The notes: a model not told the origin generated them from the letters alone. Counted from the stretch's first letter, positions 18,601 to 29,057 are shown. The stretch is DNA of 64,000 nt from Microcoleus sp. FACHB-831 (GCF_014695585.1 NZ_JACJON010000073.1:62001-126000); one strand, 5' to 3'. Numbers and translations are program-made.

Positions 18601-21552
18601 TTCGTCTTTAATTCGCCCCAGCGTACCAACCTCCAGACCGAAGCGGCGGCATCCCATCTCTAGCATCCTCTGGAGGCGCTGGTCAAAGTTGAGGTCTGGG
18701 GTTGCCGTGACTTGATACAACGCCCGAATCCCCGCTTCGCTTTCTCGGAGTTGTTTCTCTACTTGTTTGCGTTCTATGAATTGACCGACTTGGCTGCCGA
18801 TGGCGGTCATCATGTTGAGCAGATCTTGGTCTGGCTGTTGGATTTGCTGAGAAAAAAAGACGAACACGCCTAGTATCTCCCCCCCGCTGAGGATGGGAAA
18901 ACCAAAGGCTGAGTGCAGCCCTTCTTTAGCTGCGATCGCTTGTCTTTGAAAGTTCGGATCGCTTGCTAAATCAACAATCCCGCTTGGTTTGCCGCTTGCC
19001 CAAAGCCGACCGGGCAAGCAAATGCCTTGTGCCAATGTGGTGTGTCGCGCGATCGCCTCAAACTCTGTAAAAGGCGATTCCGAAGAACTGGATGGAAGTA
19101 TCTTCTCGCCAGTGTCAATTACCCTACCGTGCCAGTTTTTTACACAACGCAACACGTTAGCTTGTCGATCCACGCTCCAGAGTTCGCCCACGTCCCAGCC
19201 CAAGTTTTCACCAATGGTTTGCAGGATTTTCGGCGTTGCTTCCGATAGCGTGGCTGACTCTGCCAATATGCGGGTAGTGGCGTGCTGCGTTTCCAGACGC
19301 CGCTCCGAGCGTTTGCGTTGGGTGATATCGCTACCAATCCCCATAAATCCCGCGATCTTGCCCCTGCTGTCGCGCCATGCTGTAATCGACAACAGGACAG
19401 GAAAGCGGCTGCCATCTTTGCGGATGTAAGTCCATTCGCGCTCTTCGATCGTGAAGCGACGCGCTTTGGCAACAAAAACCTCAAACCCAGGCTCAATATC
19501 GATTCCAAGCTCTTCAGATAGTTCTTGTGCCCTCTGCACTACTTCATTTGGCTCGTGAAGGATGGCGGGCGTGGTTTTCCCAACTACCTCAGAGGCAGCA
19601 TAGCCCAACAATCGCTCTGCCGCCGAGTTAAAAGTACGAATTGTACCGTCTACAGTTGTGGAAATAATGGTGTAGTTGGCGCTATCTAAAATTGCCCGCT
19701 GCAAGCTAGTCGTCTCTTGTAGGGCATGTTCGCTAGCTTTGCGATCGCTGATGTCTCTTGATGTAATTGCTATACCGTCTGCAAGCGGTACTACTTGATG
19801 TTGAATCCACGAAGCTGAGATCTCTGGCGTACTGATGGGGAATTCTTCCTCTAATACTTCTCCAGTTTCAACAACCCGAACGTACTTCTCCAAAAAACCA
19901 CCAGTGCGATTTATGGGGAGAAGTTCGCACAGTTTCTTGCCAATGATTTCCTCCTTAGACATGGCAATCATCTTCTCGCCACCACGGTTAACATCTACAA
20001 ACGCAAAGTCTACGATTTTTCCCGACTCGTCTCTGATGCTCTGCAATAAGAAGAAGGCGTCTAGACTTCCTGCGACGGCAGCCCTAAATCGCGCCTCGCT
20101 TTCCTGTAACGCCCGAATGCTAACTTTACGCTCGGTGATGTCCTGAATCTGAAAAATAAAGTACAAAGGTTCTCCGCTGCTATCTCGAACTAGAGACACG
20201 CTCAACAGAACCCATACTATGTGCCCTTTTTTGTGTAAGTATCGCTTCTCGATCTGATAGGAGCGAATTTCACCATTGAGTAGTTGACGTACATAATGAC
20301 TATCGGTATTCAAGTCGTCTGGATGCGCGATCGCTTGCACTGTCGTAGCTAGCAATTCGCCTTCTGAATAACCAACAATCTCGCACAACGAACGATTGAC
20401 TTGCAGCCACCGACCATCGGATGCTACCAGCGCCTTCCCAATAGCAGCGTATTCAAAGGCACTGCGTAATGATTCTTCGCTCTGGCGCAATGCTGCCTCT
20501 GCCTGCTTCCGATCCGTGATGTCGTTGAGCGTGCCCGTCGTGCCGATGATATTGCCTTCAGGGTCGAGTGTAACCCGGGCATAAACCTCAACCCACCGAA
20601 AGCCTCCCCGCGCAGTCAGGTAACGAATTTCGTGTTTGTAGTCTTCTTTTTTTCCTTCGAGCAGAAGCTGAAATAGCTCCAGACTTTTTTGGCAATCGTC
20701 GGGATGAATGTACTTTAAAAAGTTTTTCCCGAGGCTTTCTTCAATTGAAAATGCGGTAATTTCTGCCCAGGCGGGATTGAGAAACGTCCACAATCCTGTT
20801 TCGTCTGTTTGAAATATTACTTCTTTGATACTGTCAACGACTGAGCGATATTTTTTTTCGCTTTCTCGCAATTTATCTTCGGTTTGCTGGCGCTTTTTGA
20901 TGTTGCGTTCTAACTTACCTACGGTAATTCGCAACTCCATCTGGGTGATCACTTGCCGACCCAGAGCTTGCAAAGCTTTAATCTGTTCTGGGTCTAAATT
21001 TCGGGGAATCCTGTCGATCGTGCAGAGAGTACCAATGGGAAAGCCATCGGGCGTCACCAGGGGAACTCCAGCATAAAAGCGGATATTGGGTTCAGACGTA
21101 ACTAGAGGGTTGCCCGCAAACCGCTCATCTTCTAAAGCATTGGGCACAATTAACGGATCGTCAGGGCGCAAAATAGCATGGGCGCAGAAGGCCAGTTCTC
21201 TGGGAGTTTCTGGCGCGTCTATGCCGACTTTTGACTTAAACCACTGTCGGTGAGTATCGATGAGGCTGACTAAGGCGATCGGAGTGCCGCAAATATAAGT
21301 AGCCAGAGTTGTCAGGTCATCGAATGCTTCTTCAGGAGCAGTATCGAGAATTTTATAACGATAAAGTGCCTTTATCCTATCTGCTTCGTTGGCTGGTAAT
21401 GCTGCTGGGATCGCCCCCGATGGAGGTTTGATATTAGGTTTACTTCTTGGCGATCGCAAGTCGTTCGACTGTCGCGCTCGTTGCAAGAAGACACGAAAAA
21501 ATCGCAACCAACTTTTAGTTAGAGAACGTACTATAGAACGAATTATTTTCAT
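15637..21552 (-). CDS. Giant hybrid histidine kinase: GAF-PAS4-GAF3-HisKA-HATPase-REC-REC-HPt
   Basis: A 1971-residue soluble phosphorelay kinase with no clear membrane segment. An N-terminal GAF domain (about 50-205) is followed by four PAS/PAC units (about 225-745) and three further GAF domains (about 755-1285). HisKA then carries the phospho-acceptor in [14 protein letters not shown] near residue 1311, and HATPase follows with DTGIGIP and [13 protein letters not shown]. Two receivers have Asp near 1608 ([11 protein letters not shown]) and 1759 ([12 protein letters not shown]). A C-terminal HPt domain has AAHTLKSSS near 1905. All catalytic residues appear intact. The many sensor domains suggest integration of several cytoplasmic or light/redox inputs, which cannot be specified. 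It heads a block with a REC-GGDEF gene downstream. Confidence 0.92.
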   Translation of the reverse strand: MKIIRSIVRSLTKSWLRFFRVFLQRARQSNDLRSPRSKPNIKPPSGAIPAALPANEADRIKALYRYKILDTAPEEAFDDLTTLATYICGTPIALVSLIDTHRQWFKSKVGIDAPETPRELAFCAHAILRPDDPLIVPNALEDERFAGNPLVTSEPNIRFYAGVPLVTPDGFPIGTLCTIDRIPRNLDPEQIKALQALGRQVITQMELRITVGKLERNIKKRQQTEDKLRESEKKYRSVVDSIKEVIFQTDETGLWTFLNPAWAEITAFSIEESLGKNFLKYIHPDDCQKSLELFQLLLEGKKEDYKHEIRYLTARGGFRWVEVYARVTLDPEGNIIGTTGTLNDITDRKQAEAALRQSEESLRSAFEYAAIGKALVASDGRWLQVNRSLCEIVGYSEGELLATTVQAIAHPDDLNTDSHYVRQLLNGEIRSYQIEKRYLHKKGHIVWVLLSVSLVRDSSGEPLYFIFQIQDITERKVSIRALQESEARFRAAVAGSLDAFFLLQSIRDESGKIVDFAFVDVNRGGEKMIAMSKEEIIGKKLCELLPINRTGGFLEKYVRVVETGEVLEEEFPISTPEISASWIQHQVVPLADGIAITSRDISDRKASEHALQETTSLQRAILDSANYTIISTTVDGTIRTFNSAAERLLGYAASEVVGKTTPAILHEPNEVVQRAQELSEELGIDIEPGFEVFVAKARRFTIEEREWTYIRKDGSRFPVLLSITAWRDSRGKIAGFMGIGSDITQRKRSERRLETQHATTRILAESATLSEATPKILQTIGENLGWDVGELWSVDRQANVLRCVKNWHGRVIDTGEKILPSSSSESPFTEFEAIARHTTLAQGICLPGRLWASGKPSGIVDLASDPNFQRQAIAAKEGLHSAFGFPILSGGEILGVFVFFSQQIQQPDQDLLNMMTAIGSQVGQFIERKQVEKQLRESEAGIRALYQVTATPDLNFDQRLQRMLEMGCRRFGLEVGTLGRIKDEVFEIIAAVVPENSPFQIARGDVFELGSTDRRETLKAPNLVFCESAATSESCFHPAYATFNLEAYIGTSVVVANKVYGTLGFSSRYLRQKAFKAVDKELLKLMAQWVGGEIERATAQSALQQEFSKALLLKQITQEIRQQLSTEKIFQTAVTQIGQAFQVNQCLILTYVATPQPRLLVMAEYLAPGYDSLGDLEIPVHPNSYTAHLIEQDRAIASSNVYAESLLQQGPNLNERLKVKSLLTIRTSYQGEPNGAIGLHQCDDYRHWTDDEIELIEAVAAQVGIALAQARLLEQETRQREQLSTQNFALEKAKGEAVAGNRAKGEFLATMSHEIRTPMNAVIGMTGLLLDTTLNPLQREFVETIRSSGDALLTIINDILDFSKIDSGKLELEKHPFDLRACVEECLDLLAHRAGEKDLELAYLIDKQTPKTILGDVTRLRQILVNLLSNAVKFTETGEVVVSVTAQRLMGNGEPQINDEQRYEFKFAVRDTGIGIPAERMDRLFKAFSQVDSSTTRHYGGTGLGLAISKRLSEMMGGRMWVESELGVGSTFYFTIVQECVPSSSLVESPTPPITLDMKRLLVVDDNATNRQILTLQAHSWGMLVRAATSGAEALSWLSQGETFDIAILDMQMPQMDGLTLSQEIRQLEETGGMLTPRLPLVMLTSIVNPQGDEETAKANFAAFLNKPIKQSQLYNVLSGILSKQPMQAKPPRSQQSAIDPELASRLPLRILLAEDNVVNQKVAIHLLRRLGYRADIAGNGLEVLEALRRQPYDVVLMDVQMPEMDGLTATRQICQEWSYEVRPWIIAMTANAMQGDREECLNAGMDNYVSKPIQVETLVEALSSCCPLPRKAIAPKSESPAYEAIDEAQLPTFDPEALQSICEMAGEEAPLILVEVIDSYLEDAPNLVEAIRRSVTNNDAIALRYAAHTLKSSSATLGATALAELSKQLEAIGRGGTTENALAIATSVNAEYERVQAVLQQERQRYQDQL

Positions 21553-21711
21553 AATTAACTTGAAATATTCGTTACGGATTGGGAAAATTCTCTTTACTTT
21601 TCATCATTAGTATGTGAATGATTCAGCAAACTATGAACAATAAAAGAGTATTATTTCCCCAGACAATAAATGTCCTAAATCCGATATGTTTTATTAAATA
21701 TAACGCCACCT

Positions 21712-22728
21712 TTATTCAGGTGTAGGATCTAATACATCCAAAAATTCCCCCTCGTCATTCTCTAGGGGCTGCGACTTGGATTCTATCTTTAAGCTGGGCA
21801 AGCCTTCAAGTTTTTCGGCAATTAGGGCTTCTTCAACTTGGGGGACGAGGATCGTTAAGCCTCCTGGTATGCATTCAACATCAACGGGTGTAGTGCCGAT
21901 TAGTTCGCCATCGAGTACGACTTTCTGCGGAGGATTGGTGCGTACCTGTAGGCGGCGGGCACGCAGATAGCCAATGTCGTCTCTTTCTGCGGCATTGCCA
22001 CTCAGGGCGCTTTGCAGTAGGTGATAGGAAGCGGCGATCGCTCCTGCTACATTTATTGGTGCAACTATTGTTATATCCAGCAGTCCATCATCTACAATCA
22101 ATCCCGCTGGCCCCTGAGCCAATATCGAGGTGGGGGGAGCCGCATTGGCTATGGTGACTGCTGCTGCTGTAACGGAGATAATTTTGTCTTCGGTTTCTAT
22201 TTCGACTTCAAACTTTTCCATCTCCCGTAGCTGTTTGATGCCAGCTAGGATATAAGCCAGCATCCCGAAGCGGTTTTTACTCTCTCGATCTGCTTGCTCT
22301 ACTGTCTCTGCCTCGAAACCAATCCCGGCTAGCAATACCATCGGCTTGCCATTGCAGTAGGCTGCATCCACCGTCCGCCTTTTCCCCCCTAAAATAGTGG
22401 CGCAGGCGGCTTCAATATTATTGGGAATTTCTAAAGCGGCGGCAAAGGCGTTAGCTGTTCCGCGCGAAATTACGCCTAAGGGAATGCTGGTGCCCACCAA
22501 GGCGGCGGCTACAGCCGAAACTGTGCCATCGCCACCAGAGGCAATGATGGTATCGGCACCTTGGGCGATCGCTTCACGCGCAAGTTCGTCGGCGTCGAGT
22601 TCAGGCGTTGTCAAGCGAATATCTAGGTCAATTTCTGGCTCCAAAATTGCCTTAATTTGGGCTAAATCTTGCTCTGGGTCGCTTTGACCTGCAACTGGAT
22701 TGAAGATGAGACAGGCAGAACGTTTCAT
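21712..22728 (-). CDS. YegS/DagK-type lipid kinase
   Basis: Starting at the ATG at 22728 the protein is 338 residues. The longer frame to 22782 is made by upstream heptanucleotide repeats and is not credible. It has the diacylglycerol kinase catalytic fold: LIFNPVAGQSDPEQDL at the N-terminus, the nucleotide-binding GGDGTVSAVAAAL near residue 80, and the C-terminal VVLDGELIGTTPVDVE sheet. Members phosphorylate diacylglycerol, sphingosine or phosphatidylglycerol. The lipid substrate is unknown. The rel gene lies just upstream on the same strand. Confidence 0.88.
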   Translation of the reverse strand: MKRSACLIFNPVAGQSDPEQDLAQIKAILEPEIDLDIRLTTPELDADELAREAIAQGADTIIASGGDGTVSAVAAALVGTSIPLGVISRGTANAFAAALEIPNNIEAACATILGGKRRTVDAAYCNGKPMVLLAGIGFEAETVEQADRESKNRFGMLAYILAGIKQLREMEKFEVEIETEDKIISVTAAAVTIANAAPPTSILAQGPAGLIVDDGLLDITIVAPINVAGAIAASYHLLQSALSGNAAERDDIGYLRARRLQVRTNPPQKVVLDGELIGTTPVDVECIPGGLTILVPQVEEALIAEKLEGLPSLKIESKSQPLENDEGEFLDVLDPTPE

Positions 22729-22747
22729 AGTCTTGGCTAATTTGAAT

Positions 22748-22796
22748 GGGGCATGGGGCATGGGGCATGGGTCATGGGTCATGGGGCATGGGTCAT
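22748..22796. repeat. Heptanucleotide tandem repeat (7 units)
   Basis: Seven consecutive 7-base units, five... composition GGGGCAT in four units and GGGTCAT in three, exactly 49 bases. It lies between rel and the lipid kinase gene. This is the short tandemly repeated repetitive sequence type long known from filamentous cyanobacteria. Confidence 0.9.
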
Positions 22797-22846
22797 TTCC
22801 ATTCGCCTTTCCCTATTACCTATTCCCTACTCCCCATTACCCATAA

Positions 22847-25132
22847 TTACTCATCCCCTTGTCCAATGCGACGGAGATTTAAAACGTCGCTCATTTTTTT
22901 AATTTGGGTGAAGCAGCGCTCTAGTTGATCGCGATCGCGTATATCAATGCACAAGTCGATCGTCGCTGGTCTTCCTGGTGCTGTCTTCACGCCTGCACCC
23001 CGCACGTTAATCTTGTCATCCGATAACCGCGAGAGGATATCGTTAAACACTCCCACGCGATCGATTACTTCAATCTGAAGGTTGATGGGGTAAGTTTGGG
23101 GACGGCCTGCCTCATCTAGGGGGTTCCAACTGACGGGCATGCGTCTGTCGCTCTCTACCTTCTCGACATTCTGACACCCATGTCGATGAATGGAAATGCC
23201 GCGATCGCCTTTTGTAACAAGACCTATAATTGCCTCGCCTGGTATAGGCGCGCAACATCCTGCTCTGTGATAAAGTAACCCTTCGACTCCAGCAATCGGG
23301 TTTTTAGTGCTGTTACCTGGTTGGGGGCGTGCGAGCGAGGGAATTTGTTGTAAAGGAGTTGCCTGCAAGGTTTCTGCAAGCGCCGCTGCAATCGGTTGAG
23401 TTGCTTTAACTGCTTCTCGCAGGCGATTCACCACTTGGTTCAGCGTCACTTCGCCGTAACCCAAAGCGGCAAGTAAGTCTTCGACGCTATGGTAATTGGA
23501 TCTTAGTGCTACTGCCTGCATTGGTTCTGACTTGAGCAAAGCTTCAAAGCCATTTTTGCCCATTTCTTTCTCTAGCATTTCCCGACCGCGAGAGACGTTT
23601 TCCGTGCGACGCGATCGCTTGTACCACTGCCGAATTCTATTTTGAGCTGTTGTCGTACTCACAAAATTCAGCCAGTCCAAACTCGGATGGCTGTTTTCTC
23701 TGGTAATAACTTCCACAATGTCCCCATTTTTCAGCGGCGTGTCTAGCGTCACCATCCGCCCGTTCACACGCGCACCATAACAGTGGTTCCCTACCTCTGT
23801 ATGGATGCGGTAGGCAAAATCCACTGGCGTTCCCCCTCGCGCCAGAGATATCACATCCCCTTTGGGCGTGAATACATATACCTCTTCATCAAATAAATTG
23901 TCTTTGATCCCTTCTAGATACTCCTGGGGATCTTTGACATCATTCTGCCATTCCAGCACTTGGCGCAACATTTGCCTGAGCCAGATAAATTTTTCTTCCT
24001 CAGAACTGAACTGGGTTTTGCCCGACCCACCTGTTTCCTTATACTTCCAGTGAGCCGCAATTCCATATTCAGCACTTTGATGCATTCCCAGGGTGCGGAT
24101 TTGCACCTCTAAAGGCGCACCCGAATTGCCGAACACAACTGTATGCAACGACTGATAGCGATTCGGCTTGGGCAACCCGATGTAGTCTTTAAACCGACCT
24201 GGGATCGGTCTAAAACTATTGTGAACTACAGCCAAGGCACGATAGCACTGATCGATCGACTCTACAATAATCCGCACAGCAGCAATATCGTAGATTTGCT
24301 CAAACTCTTTTCCCTGCCGCTGCATCTTTTGGTATATACTCCATAGATGCTTGGGCCGACCGCTGACTTCGACGTAATCTATTCCCAATTGATCCAAGCG
24401 CTGCCCCAGAGTTGCCGCCACTTCAGCTAATCCAGCCTCTCTGTCTCCACGTTTCTGAGCGACCAATTCTTGCACTTTGCGGTAAGCTTCGGGTTCGAGA
24501 TATTTGAACGCAAGATCTTCCAATTCCCACTTAAAACGTCCGATCCCCAGCCGATTTGCCAGTGGTGCAAATATTTCTCGCGTTTCCAGGGCAATCCTCC
24601 GCCGTTTCTCATCTTGTAGGTGTTCTAGCGTTCGCATATTGTGCAGGCGATCGGCTAGTTTGACCACAATCACTCGGATATCTTGAGCCATTGCCAGGAA
24701 CATCCGCCGGAAGTTTTCGGCTTGGCGTTCTGTCTTGCTGGAGAAGTTTTCTGAAAATTTAGATAGCTTGGTGACGCCTTCCACCAGTTGTCGCACTTCT
24801 GCACCAAACCGAGATTCTATTTCTTCTATAGTCACCTCGGTATCTTCTACTACATCGTGCAGGAATCCCGCGGCTATCATAGCACTGCTGCCTCCTAAGT
24901 CTCGCAACAATCCCGCAACGGCGACGGGGTGACAGATATAAGCTTCTCCTGATTTGCGAGTCTGACCCTCGTGCAGGGTATAAGCAAATTCAAAAGCGCG
25001 ACATACCAAGTCGTTGTCGGCTTTGGTGTTAACCGATGTTGTTTCGCCCCCGTTGTCTTGGGCGATTAAACATTGCTGTAGCCAGTCAGGAATAACACAC
25101 TCAAATGTAGAAGTTGCTGTTGTTGCGTTCAT
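22847..25132 (-). CDS. Bifunctional (p)ppGpp synthetase/hydrolase (Rel/SpoT)
   Basis: From the ATG at 25132 (MNATTATS) the protein has 761 residues. The upstream 21 codons to 25195 are probably not translated. The HD hydrolase domain (about 45-190) has GFLHDVVEDT. The synthetase domain (about 240-360) has GRPKHLWSIYQKM and YQSLHTVV. A TGS domain (about 400-460, VYVFTPKGDVISL), a zinc-finger/RIS region with AGCCAPIPGE, and a C-terminal ACT domain (about 685-755) follow. Both active sites look intact, so it should make and degrade the stringent-response alarmone. Length is normal. Confidence 0.93.
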   Translation of the reverse strand: MNATTATSTFECVIPDWLQQCLIAQDNGGETTSVNTKADNDLVCRAFEFAYTLHEGQTRKSGEAYICHPVAVAGLLRDLGGSSAMIAAGFLHDVVEDTEVTIEEIESRFGAEVRQLVEGVTKLSKFSENFSSKTERQAENFRRMFLAMAQDIRVIVVKLADRLHNMRTLEHLQDEKRRRIALETREIFAPLANRLGIGRFKWELEDLAFKYLEPEAYRKVQELVAQKRGDREAGLAEVAATLGQRLDQLGIDYVEVSGRPKHLWSIYQKMQRQGKEFEQIYDIAAVRIIVESIDQCYRALAVVHNSFRPIPGRFKDYIGLPKPNRYQSLHTVVFGNSGAPLEVQIRTLGMHQSAEYGIAAHWKYKETGGSGKTQFSSEEEKFIWLRQMLRQVLEWQNDVKDPQEYLEGIKDNLFDEEVYVFTPKGDVISLARGGTPVDFAYRIHTEVGNHCYGARVNGRMVTLDTPLKNGDIVEVITRENSHPSLDWLNFVSTTTAQNRIRQWYKRSRRTENVSRGREMLEKEMGKNGFEALLKSEPMQAVALRSNYHSVEDLLAALGYGEVTLNQVVNRLREAVKATQPIAAALAETLQATPLQQIPSLARPQPGNSTKNPIAGVEGLLYHRAGCCAPIPGEAIIGLVTKGDRGISIHRHGCQNVEKVESDRRMPVSWNPLDEAGRPQTYPINLQIEVIDRVGVFNDILSRLSDDKINVRGAGVKTAPGRPATIDLCIDIRDRDQLERCFTQIKKMSDVLNLRRIGQGDE

Positions 25133-25499
25133 AGTGCCGAGTATAAATATTACAAATAGGGAGAAGGAACAGGGAGTTGAAACACGGATGCACAAAGATG
25201 AAAGAGGTTGGGATCGTTGGTTTAGGGCTAGTGGATATAGGGAAAAATTATCTACTGCCTGCTACCACCAGAGGAACTATTGACTAATGGCTGTTCGCTG
25301 TTGAGGTTAAGCTAGACAGACGAACAAGGGGTCGCTATGGGAAGGTTGTAAGAATATTCTCAGAAATAGGGCATCAAGCTCTTGGAAACTAAAGGTTACT
25401 TTAATGTTGCCAGAGCTAAAAGACGAAGTTTGACTCGCCAATGCCTGTATTTTCTTGACAAAATTCTTAATATCGATCATATCGTAAGGATATCCTCAA

Positions 25500-25858
25500 T
25501 GTTGCCGCCCGATCATCGACAAGCCCATCAGGAATTTTCAATGGCACTTTTGCAGGTGCAAAAAACGCTAGATGCTTCAATTCCGGATAAGCAGGCGATC
25601 GCAGAGAATGGACAAGAGTTGCAACAAATTTTTCATAGGAGAATAGCCAGTTTGACCGCAGATCAACTAGATCCAGCGTTGGTGTCTAGGTGGCAGTCTT
25701 TTCAAACGGAAATCCACAAACAGATGCGGCTCCTCGAAATGGATGTAATGTTTTTGCAGGCTTCCCGCCAGTCAGCCACAACCTCTGTGAGGTATGCATC
25801 AATGCGATCGCGCATTAAAACTCTGCTTGGCTACTGCGAAGCGCTTCTCCAAGTATAA
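25500..25858 (+). CDS. PatD-like small helical protein
   Basis: The ATG at 25500 (MLPPDHRQAHQEF) gives 119 residues; the longer frame from 25382 has no support. The product is all-helical, with a LSSALLQVQKT-like first helix, a central region with DPALVSRWQSFQTEIHKQMRLLEMD, and a C-terminal helix RIKTLLGYCEALLQ. The pattern recalls the PatD family, which affects heterocyst frequency in Nostoc but also occurs in other cyanobacteria. The family call is by recollection of the pattern and is moderate. It stands divergent to rel. Confidence 0.55.
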
Positions 25859-25954
25859 GGGGGGAGTGAAACGTCCTGAGTCTGCATTCTGGGGGAATCT
25901 TGTCTCAACGCCGATAAGCTCGCGTCTCCCCAGTGGGAGAGGGAAGATTACACT

Positions 25955-25975
25955 CCGGAGGCCAGTCGCCTCCGG
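25955..25975. terminator. Hairpin after the PatD-like gene
   Basis: Perfect 8-bp stem CCGGAGGC/GCCTCCGG with a 5-base loop, 97 bases after the stop at 25858. No T-tract follows, so function is uncertain. Confidence 0.35.
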
Positions 25976-26095
25976 CTCCGCCAAACTTAAAAACCGAAGC
26001 TAAGAACTCAATTGCCATCAACCATTGGCACAAGATGTCATAGTAAACGGGGTAAATTTAATAGGGAAATTGGCGTTTGAGAGGAAAATCAACTG

Positions 26096-26665
26096 GTGAA
26101 CTGCCCAAAATGTAAAAATGTATCGCTAATCGATGGCACGTTGGCTGGACATTTAGCGGTTAAGCAATGTATGGAGTGCAAGGGGACTTGGATTCCTGCT
26201 AGTGAATACGAAGCGTGGCAAGCTAGTCTAGCGCAGCTTCCGAGTGTAGATCCAGAATTGCTCTCTCAAACCCTTCCTGTAGATTTTGTGCAGTCTCCCT
26301 TCGATACCAAGGCTGCTTTGTGTCCGGAGTGCCGACGCTATCTATCCCGCGCTAAGGTGAAGCTGAAGACGCCGTTTTATGTGGAGCGCTGTCTGACTTG
26401 TGAGGGTATTTGGTGCGATTATGGCGAGTGGGATGTGCTATCTAAGCTAGGACTGCACGCAACGATTGAGCAGCTATTTTCCAATGAATGGCAAGCACGG
26501 GTGGAAAAGCAGCAGCAATCGGAGAAAGAACGCGAGGCGACAACGGAAAAACTCGGCTCCGATTTGGCGACGCGCGTGTTTGAGCTTGCTGAACTTTTAG
26601 CAAAACATCCGAATGGGGATTTTGGAGTTGCCTATCTGATGCGGCGAGTAGGAGTAACTAAATAA
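26096..26665 (+). CDS. Zinc-ribbon (TFIIB-type) domain protein
   Basis: A 189-residue protein starting at GTG (MNCPKCKN). Two zf-TFIIB-like modules are visible: CPKC with CMECKGTWI (residues 3-37), and CPEC with CLTCEGIWCDYGEWD (residues 80-120). A charged helical tail (QQQSEKEREATTEKL) follows. The module probably binds zinc. No function is known for these cyanobacterial proteins. It lies 56 bases upstream of the ABC ATPase gene on the same strand. Confidence 0.8.
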   Translation: MNCPKCKNVSLIDGTLAGHLAVKQCMECKGTWIPASEYEAWQASLAQLPSVDPELLSQTLPVDFVQSPFDTKAALCPECRRYLSRAKVKLKTPFYVERCLTCEGIWCDYGEWDVLSKLGLHATIEQLFSNEWQARVEKQQQSEKEREATTEKLGSDLATRVFELAELLAKHPNGDFGVAYLMRRVGVTK

Positions 26666-26721
26666 CAACTCCCCGGCTCCTGCTGAGTAAGAAGAAAGAA
26701 TTAAGATGCTGATAGCTGAAT

Positions 26722-28404
26722 ATGAGTAAAGTCCTTTTTTGTGTAGAAAATCTGCGGGTAGCTTATCCAAGCCGTCGGTCTAGCGGTCAGCCTAGTTGGG
26801 CTGTGGATGATGTTTCTTTTACCCTTGAACCCGGGGAAAAACTGGGGATGGTGGGTGAATCGGGGTGCGGTAAGTCAACGCTGGGACGGGCAATAATGCG
26901 GTTGTTACCTGCACAGACGCGCATTGAAGGACGTGCGTATTTTCAGGGTCAGTCTATTTTTGAGCTTACACCCCCACAGATGCGGCGATTTCGCGGGGAA
27001 GCTGTGGCGTTGGTGTTTCAAGATCCGATGACTCGCCTCGATCCGTTGATGACGATTGGCGAACATTGTCTGGAAACTCTGAAGGCTCATGAACCAGACC
27101 TATCGCGGCGCCAAGCTAAGGACAGGGCGATCGCTACTCTGGAGGCGGTGAAGATTCCGCCTACGCGCTGGTCGCAGTATCCACACGAGTTTAGCGGTGG
27201 GATGCGCCAACGGGTGGCGATCGCTCTGGCTCTCTTGCTCAACCCTAAGCTGATTGTGGCTGATGAACCCACTACGAGTCTTGATGTTACTGTCGCCGCA
27301 CAGATTTTACAGGAACTAACAAGATTGTGTCGGGAAAGGGAAATGGCGTTATTGCTGATTTCTCACGATTTGGCGATGGTGGGGGAATATTGCGATCGCA
27401 TTGCTGTAATGTACGCTGGCAAGATGGTGGAAACTGGCCCTGTGAAGGATATTTTTTCCCGTCCGCAACACGAATATACGCGATCGCTGCTAAATGCTGC
27501 CCTACATCTAAGGGAACAAGGAACAGAAAAAGGGGAACAGGTAATTGAATCTAAAGTCCAAGATGCACCGTTGCTGCGTATAAAAAATTTAGAAAAACAC
27601 TACACTTTGGAACGCGGTTTTATTGAGCAGTTTTTATCACAATTTGGCAATCGAGAAGATGTAAAAACACCTGCGGCGATTAAAGCAGTAGATGGCATTA
27701 ATTTAGAGCTGTATCCAGGTGAAATTCTCGGACTTGTTGGAGAATCTGGTTGTGGCAAAAGTACTTTATCTCGTACTATTTTGCAGCTGATTCGTCCTAG
27801 TGGTGGAAGCGTGGAGTTTTTGGGACAAGATTTAACAAAATTGTCTCCCGAGTCGATGCGAGCGGAACGGCGGGAAATACAAATGGTGTTTCAAGATCCC
27901 CATGCTTGTCTAAATCCGGTGATGACGGTAGGACAAAGTATTGCCGATCCTCTTTTTATTCACAATTTGGCTAGTCCCAAAGAGGCGAAAAGCCGCGTAA
28001 TGCAGATGTTAGAGCGGGTAGGACTTACTCCCGCCGAGGAATATTATCAGAGATATCCTTCCGATTTGTCTGGGGGACAACAGCAAAGGGTAGCGATCGC
28101 GCGGGCTTTGATTACTCGTCCCAAGCTGTTAATTTGCGACGAACCTGTGAGTATGTTGGATGCTACTGTGCAGACGCAAGTATTGCAGCTAATGTTGGAG
28201 TTAAAAAAGGAATTTAACCTGACTTATTTGTTTATTACTCACGATTTGTCGGTAGCAAGATTTTTATGCGATCGCATTGCTGTGATGAATTCTGGAAAAA
28301 TTATCGAACTTGGGGAGACTCAAGAAATTTTTAACAATCCCCAACATCCTTATACCAAAACTTTGTTACAAGCTGCACCATTACTCGTGCCACAGCAAAT
28401 GTAA
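26722..28404 (+). CDS. Fused di/oligopeptide-type ABC transporter ATP-binding protein
   Basis: A 560-residue protein with two complete ABC ATPase domains in one chain (DppD-DppF or YejF type). Walker A GESGCGKST occurs near residues 44 and 339. Signature motifs are SGGMRQR near 156 and LSGGQQQR near 448. Walker B sequences are LIVADEPTTSLD and LLICDEPVSMLD. Both halves carry the C-terminal oligopeptide extension (PQHEYTRSLL and PQHPYTKTLL). It would energise uptake of peptides or related solutes. No permease or binding-protein gene is nearby, so the partner subunits must be elsewhere. Confidence 0.92.
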   Translation: MSKVLFCVENLRVAYPSRRSSGQPSWAVDDVSFTLEPGEKLGMVGESGCGKSTLGRAIMRLLPAQTRIEGRAYFQGQSIFELTPPQMRRFRGEAVALVFQDPMTRLDPLMTIGEHCLETLKAHEPDLSRRQAKDRAIATLEAVKIPPTRWSQYPHEFSGGMRQRVAIALALLLNPKLIVADEPTTSLDVTVAAQILQELTRLCREREMALLLISHDLAMVGEYCDRIAVMYAGKMVETGPVKDIFSRPQHEYTRSLLNAALHLREQGTEKGEQVIESKVQDAPLLRIKNLEKHYTLERGFIEQFLSQFGNREDVKTPAAIKAVDGINLELYPGEILGLVGESGCGKSTLSRTILQLIRPSGGSVEFLGQDLTKLSPESMRAERREIQMVFQDPHACLNPVMTVGQSIADPLFIHNLASPKEAKSRVMQMLERVGLTPAEEYYQRYPSDLSGGQQQRVAIARALITRPKLLICDEPVSMLDATVQTQVLQLMLELKKEFNLTYLFITHDLSVARFLCDRIAVMNSGKIIELGETQEIFNNPQHPYTKTLLQAAPLLVPQQM

Positions 28405-28618
28405 AGTGTTCGTCGGGCGATCGCTACTAGACTAGCGATTCGATACTAGCATGAGTTTTGAGTTTTCACCAAAAACCAGCTATGCGAATGCTGGTATGTA
28501 ATGAATTGTGTGTTAAAATCTTTAGTAAGATTTAAATTCGGCTGTAGTGTTTGTTATTTGTATTGACAGGCGTTTTCCGAATCTAACTCCCCACAACATC
28601 TGATTCTGGAGATATTCC

Positions 28619-28936
28619 ATGTCAATTTATGTAGGCAACCTATCCTACGAAGTTACGCAAGAAGACATTAGCGGTGTATTTGCCGAGTATGGAACTGTCA
28701 AGCGGGTTCAGCTACCAACTGACCGTGAAACGGGTCGCGTGCGGGGGTTTGCTTTCGTGGAAATGTCAACTGAAGCTGAAGAAACTGCTGCTATTGAGGC
28801 TCTGGATGGAGCTGAGTGGATGGGGCGGGATCTGAAAGTTAATAAGGCTAAACCTCGCGAGTCTAGAGGGCCTTCTGGTGGTGGTGGAGGTGGTGGTAAC
28901 TGGGGCAATAACAACCGAAGCAATCGGCGCTATTAA
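28619..28936 (+). CDS. RRM RNA-binding protein (Rbp), Gly-rich tail
   Basis: A 105-residue protein with one RNA recognition motif. RNP2 is IYVGNL (residues 3-8) and RNP1 is RGFAFVEM (42-49). A glycine-rich tail (about 84-105) follows. Cyanobacterial Rbp proteins of this class bind RNA, and many are cold-induced. A good SD-like GGAGAT lies just before the ATG. The rpsU gene lies 255 bases downstream on the same strand; the rbpA1-rpsU linkage is known from Anabaena, where the pair is co-regulated by cold. Confidence 0.93.
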   Translation: MSIYVGNLSYEVTQEDISGVFAEYGTVKRVQLPTDRETGRVRGFAFVEMSTEAEETAAIEALDGAEWMGRDLKVNKAKPRESRGPSGGGGGGGNWGNNNRSNRRY

Positions 28937-29037
28937 ATCTTGAGACCGGAACCATAAATAGGGTCAATTGCAGAGCAAGGAGTCAGAGCATTGAACTGTT
29001 TTAGCCCCTGCTAACGACTTATCTACAGGAACCCTCG

Positions 29038-29054
29038 CCCGCCTGCGCGGGTTT
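29038..29054 (+). terminator. Hairpin 1 in the rbp-rpsU spacer
   Basis: CCCGC-CTGC-GCGGG followed by TTTAAT. Short G/C stem with a weak T-tract; it could be a partial terminator or attenuator after rbp. Confidence 0.55.
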
Positions 29055-29057
29055 AAT

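Noticed and set aside
18989-19429. Plus-strand 146-codon frame opposite the hybrid kinase
   Set aside because: Entirely antisense to GAF/PAS coding sequence that shows clear family motifs.
22729-22782. N-terminal extension of the lipid kinase
   Set aside because: It is the translation of the heptanucleotide repeat and flanks; the family starts at the Met at 22728.
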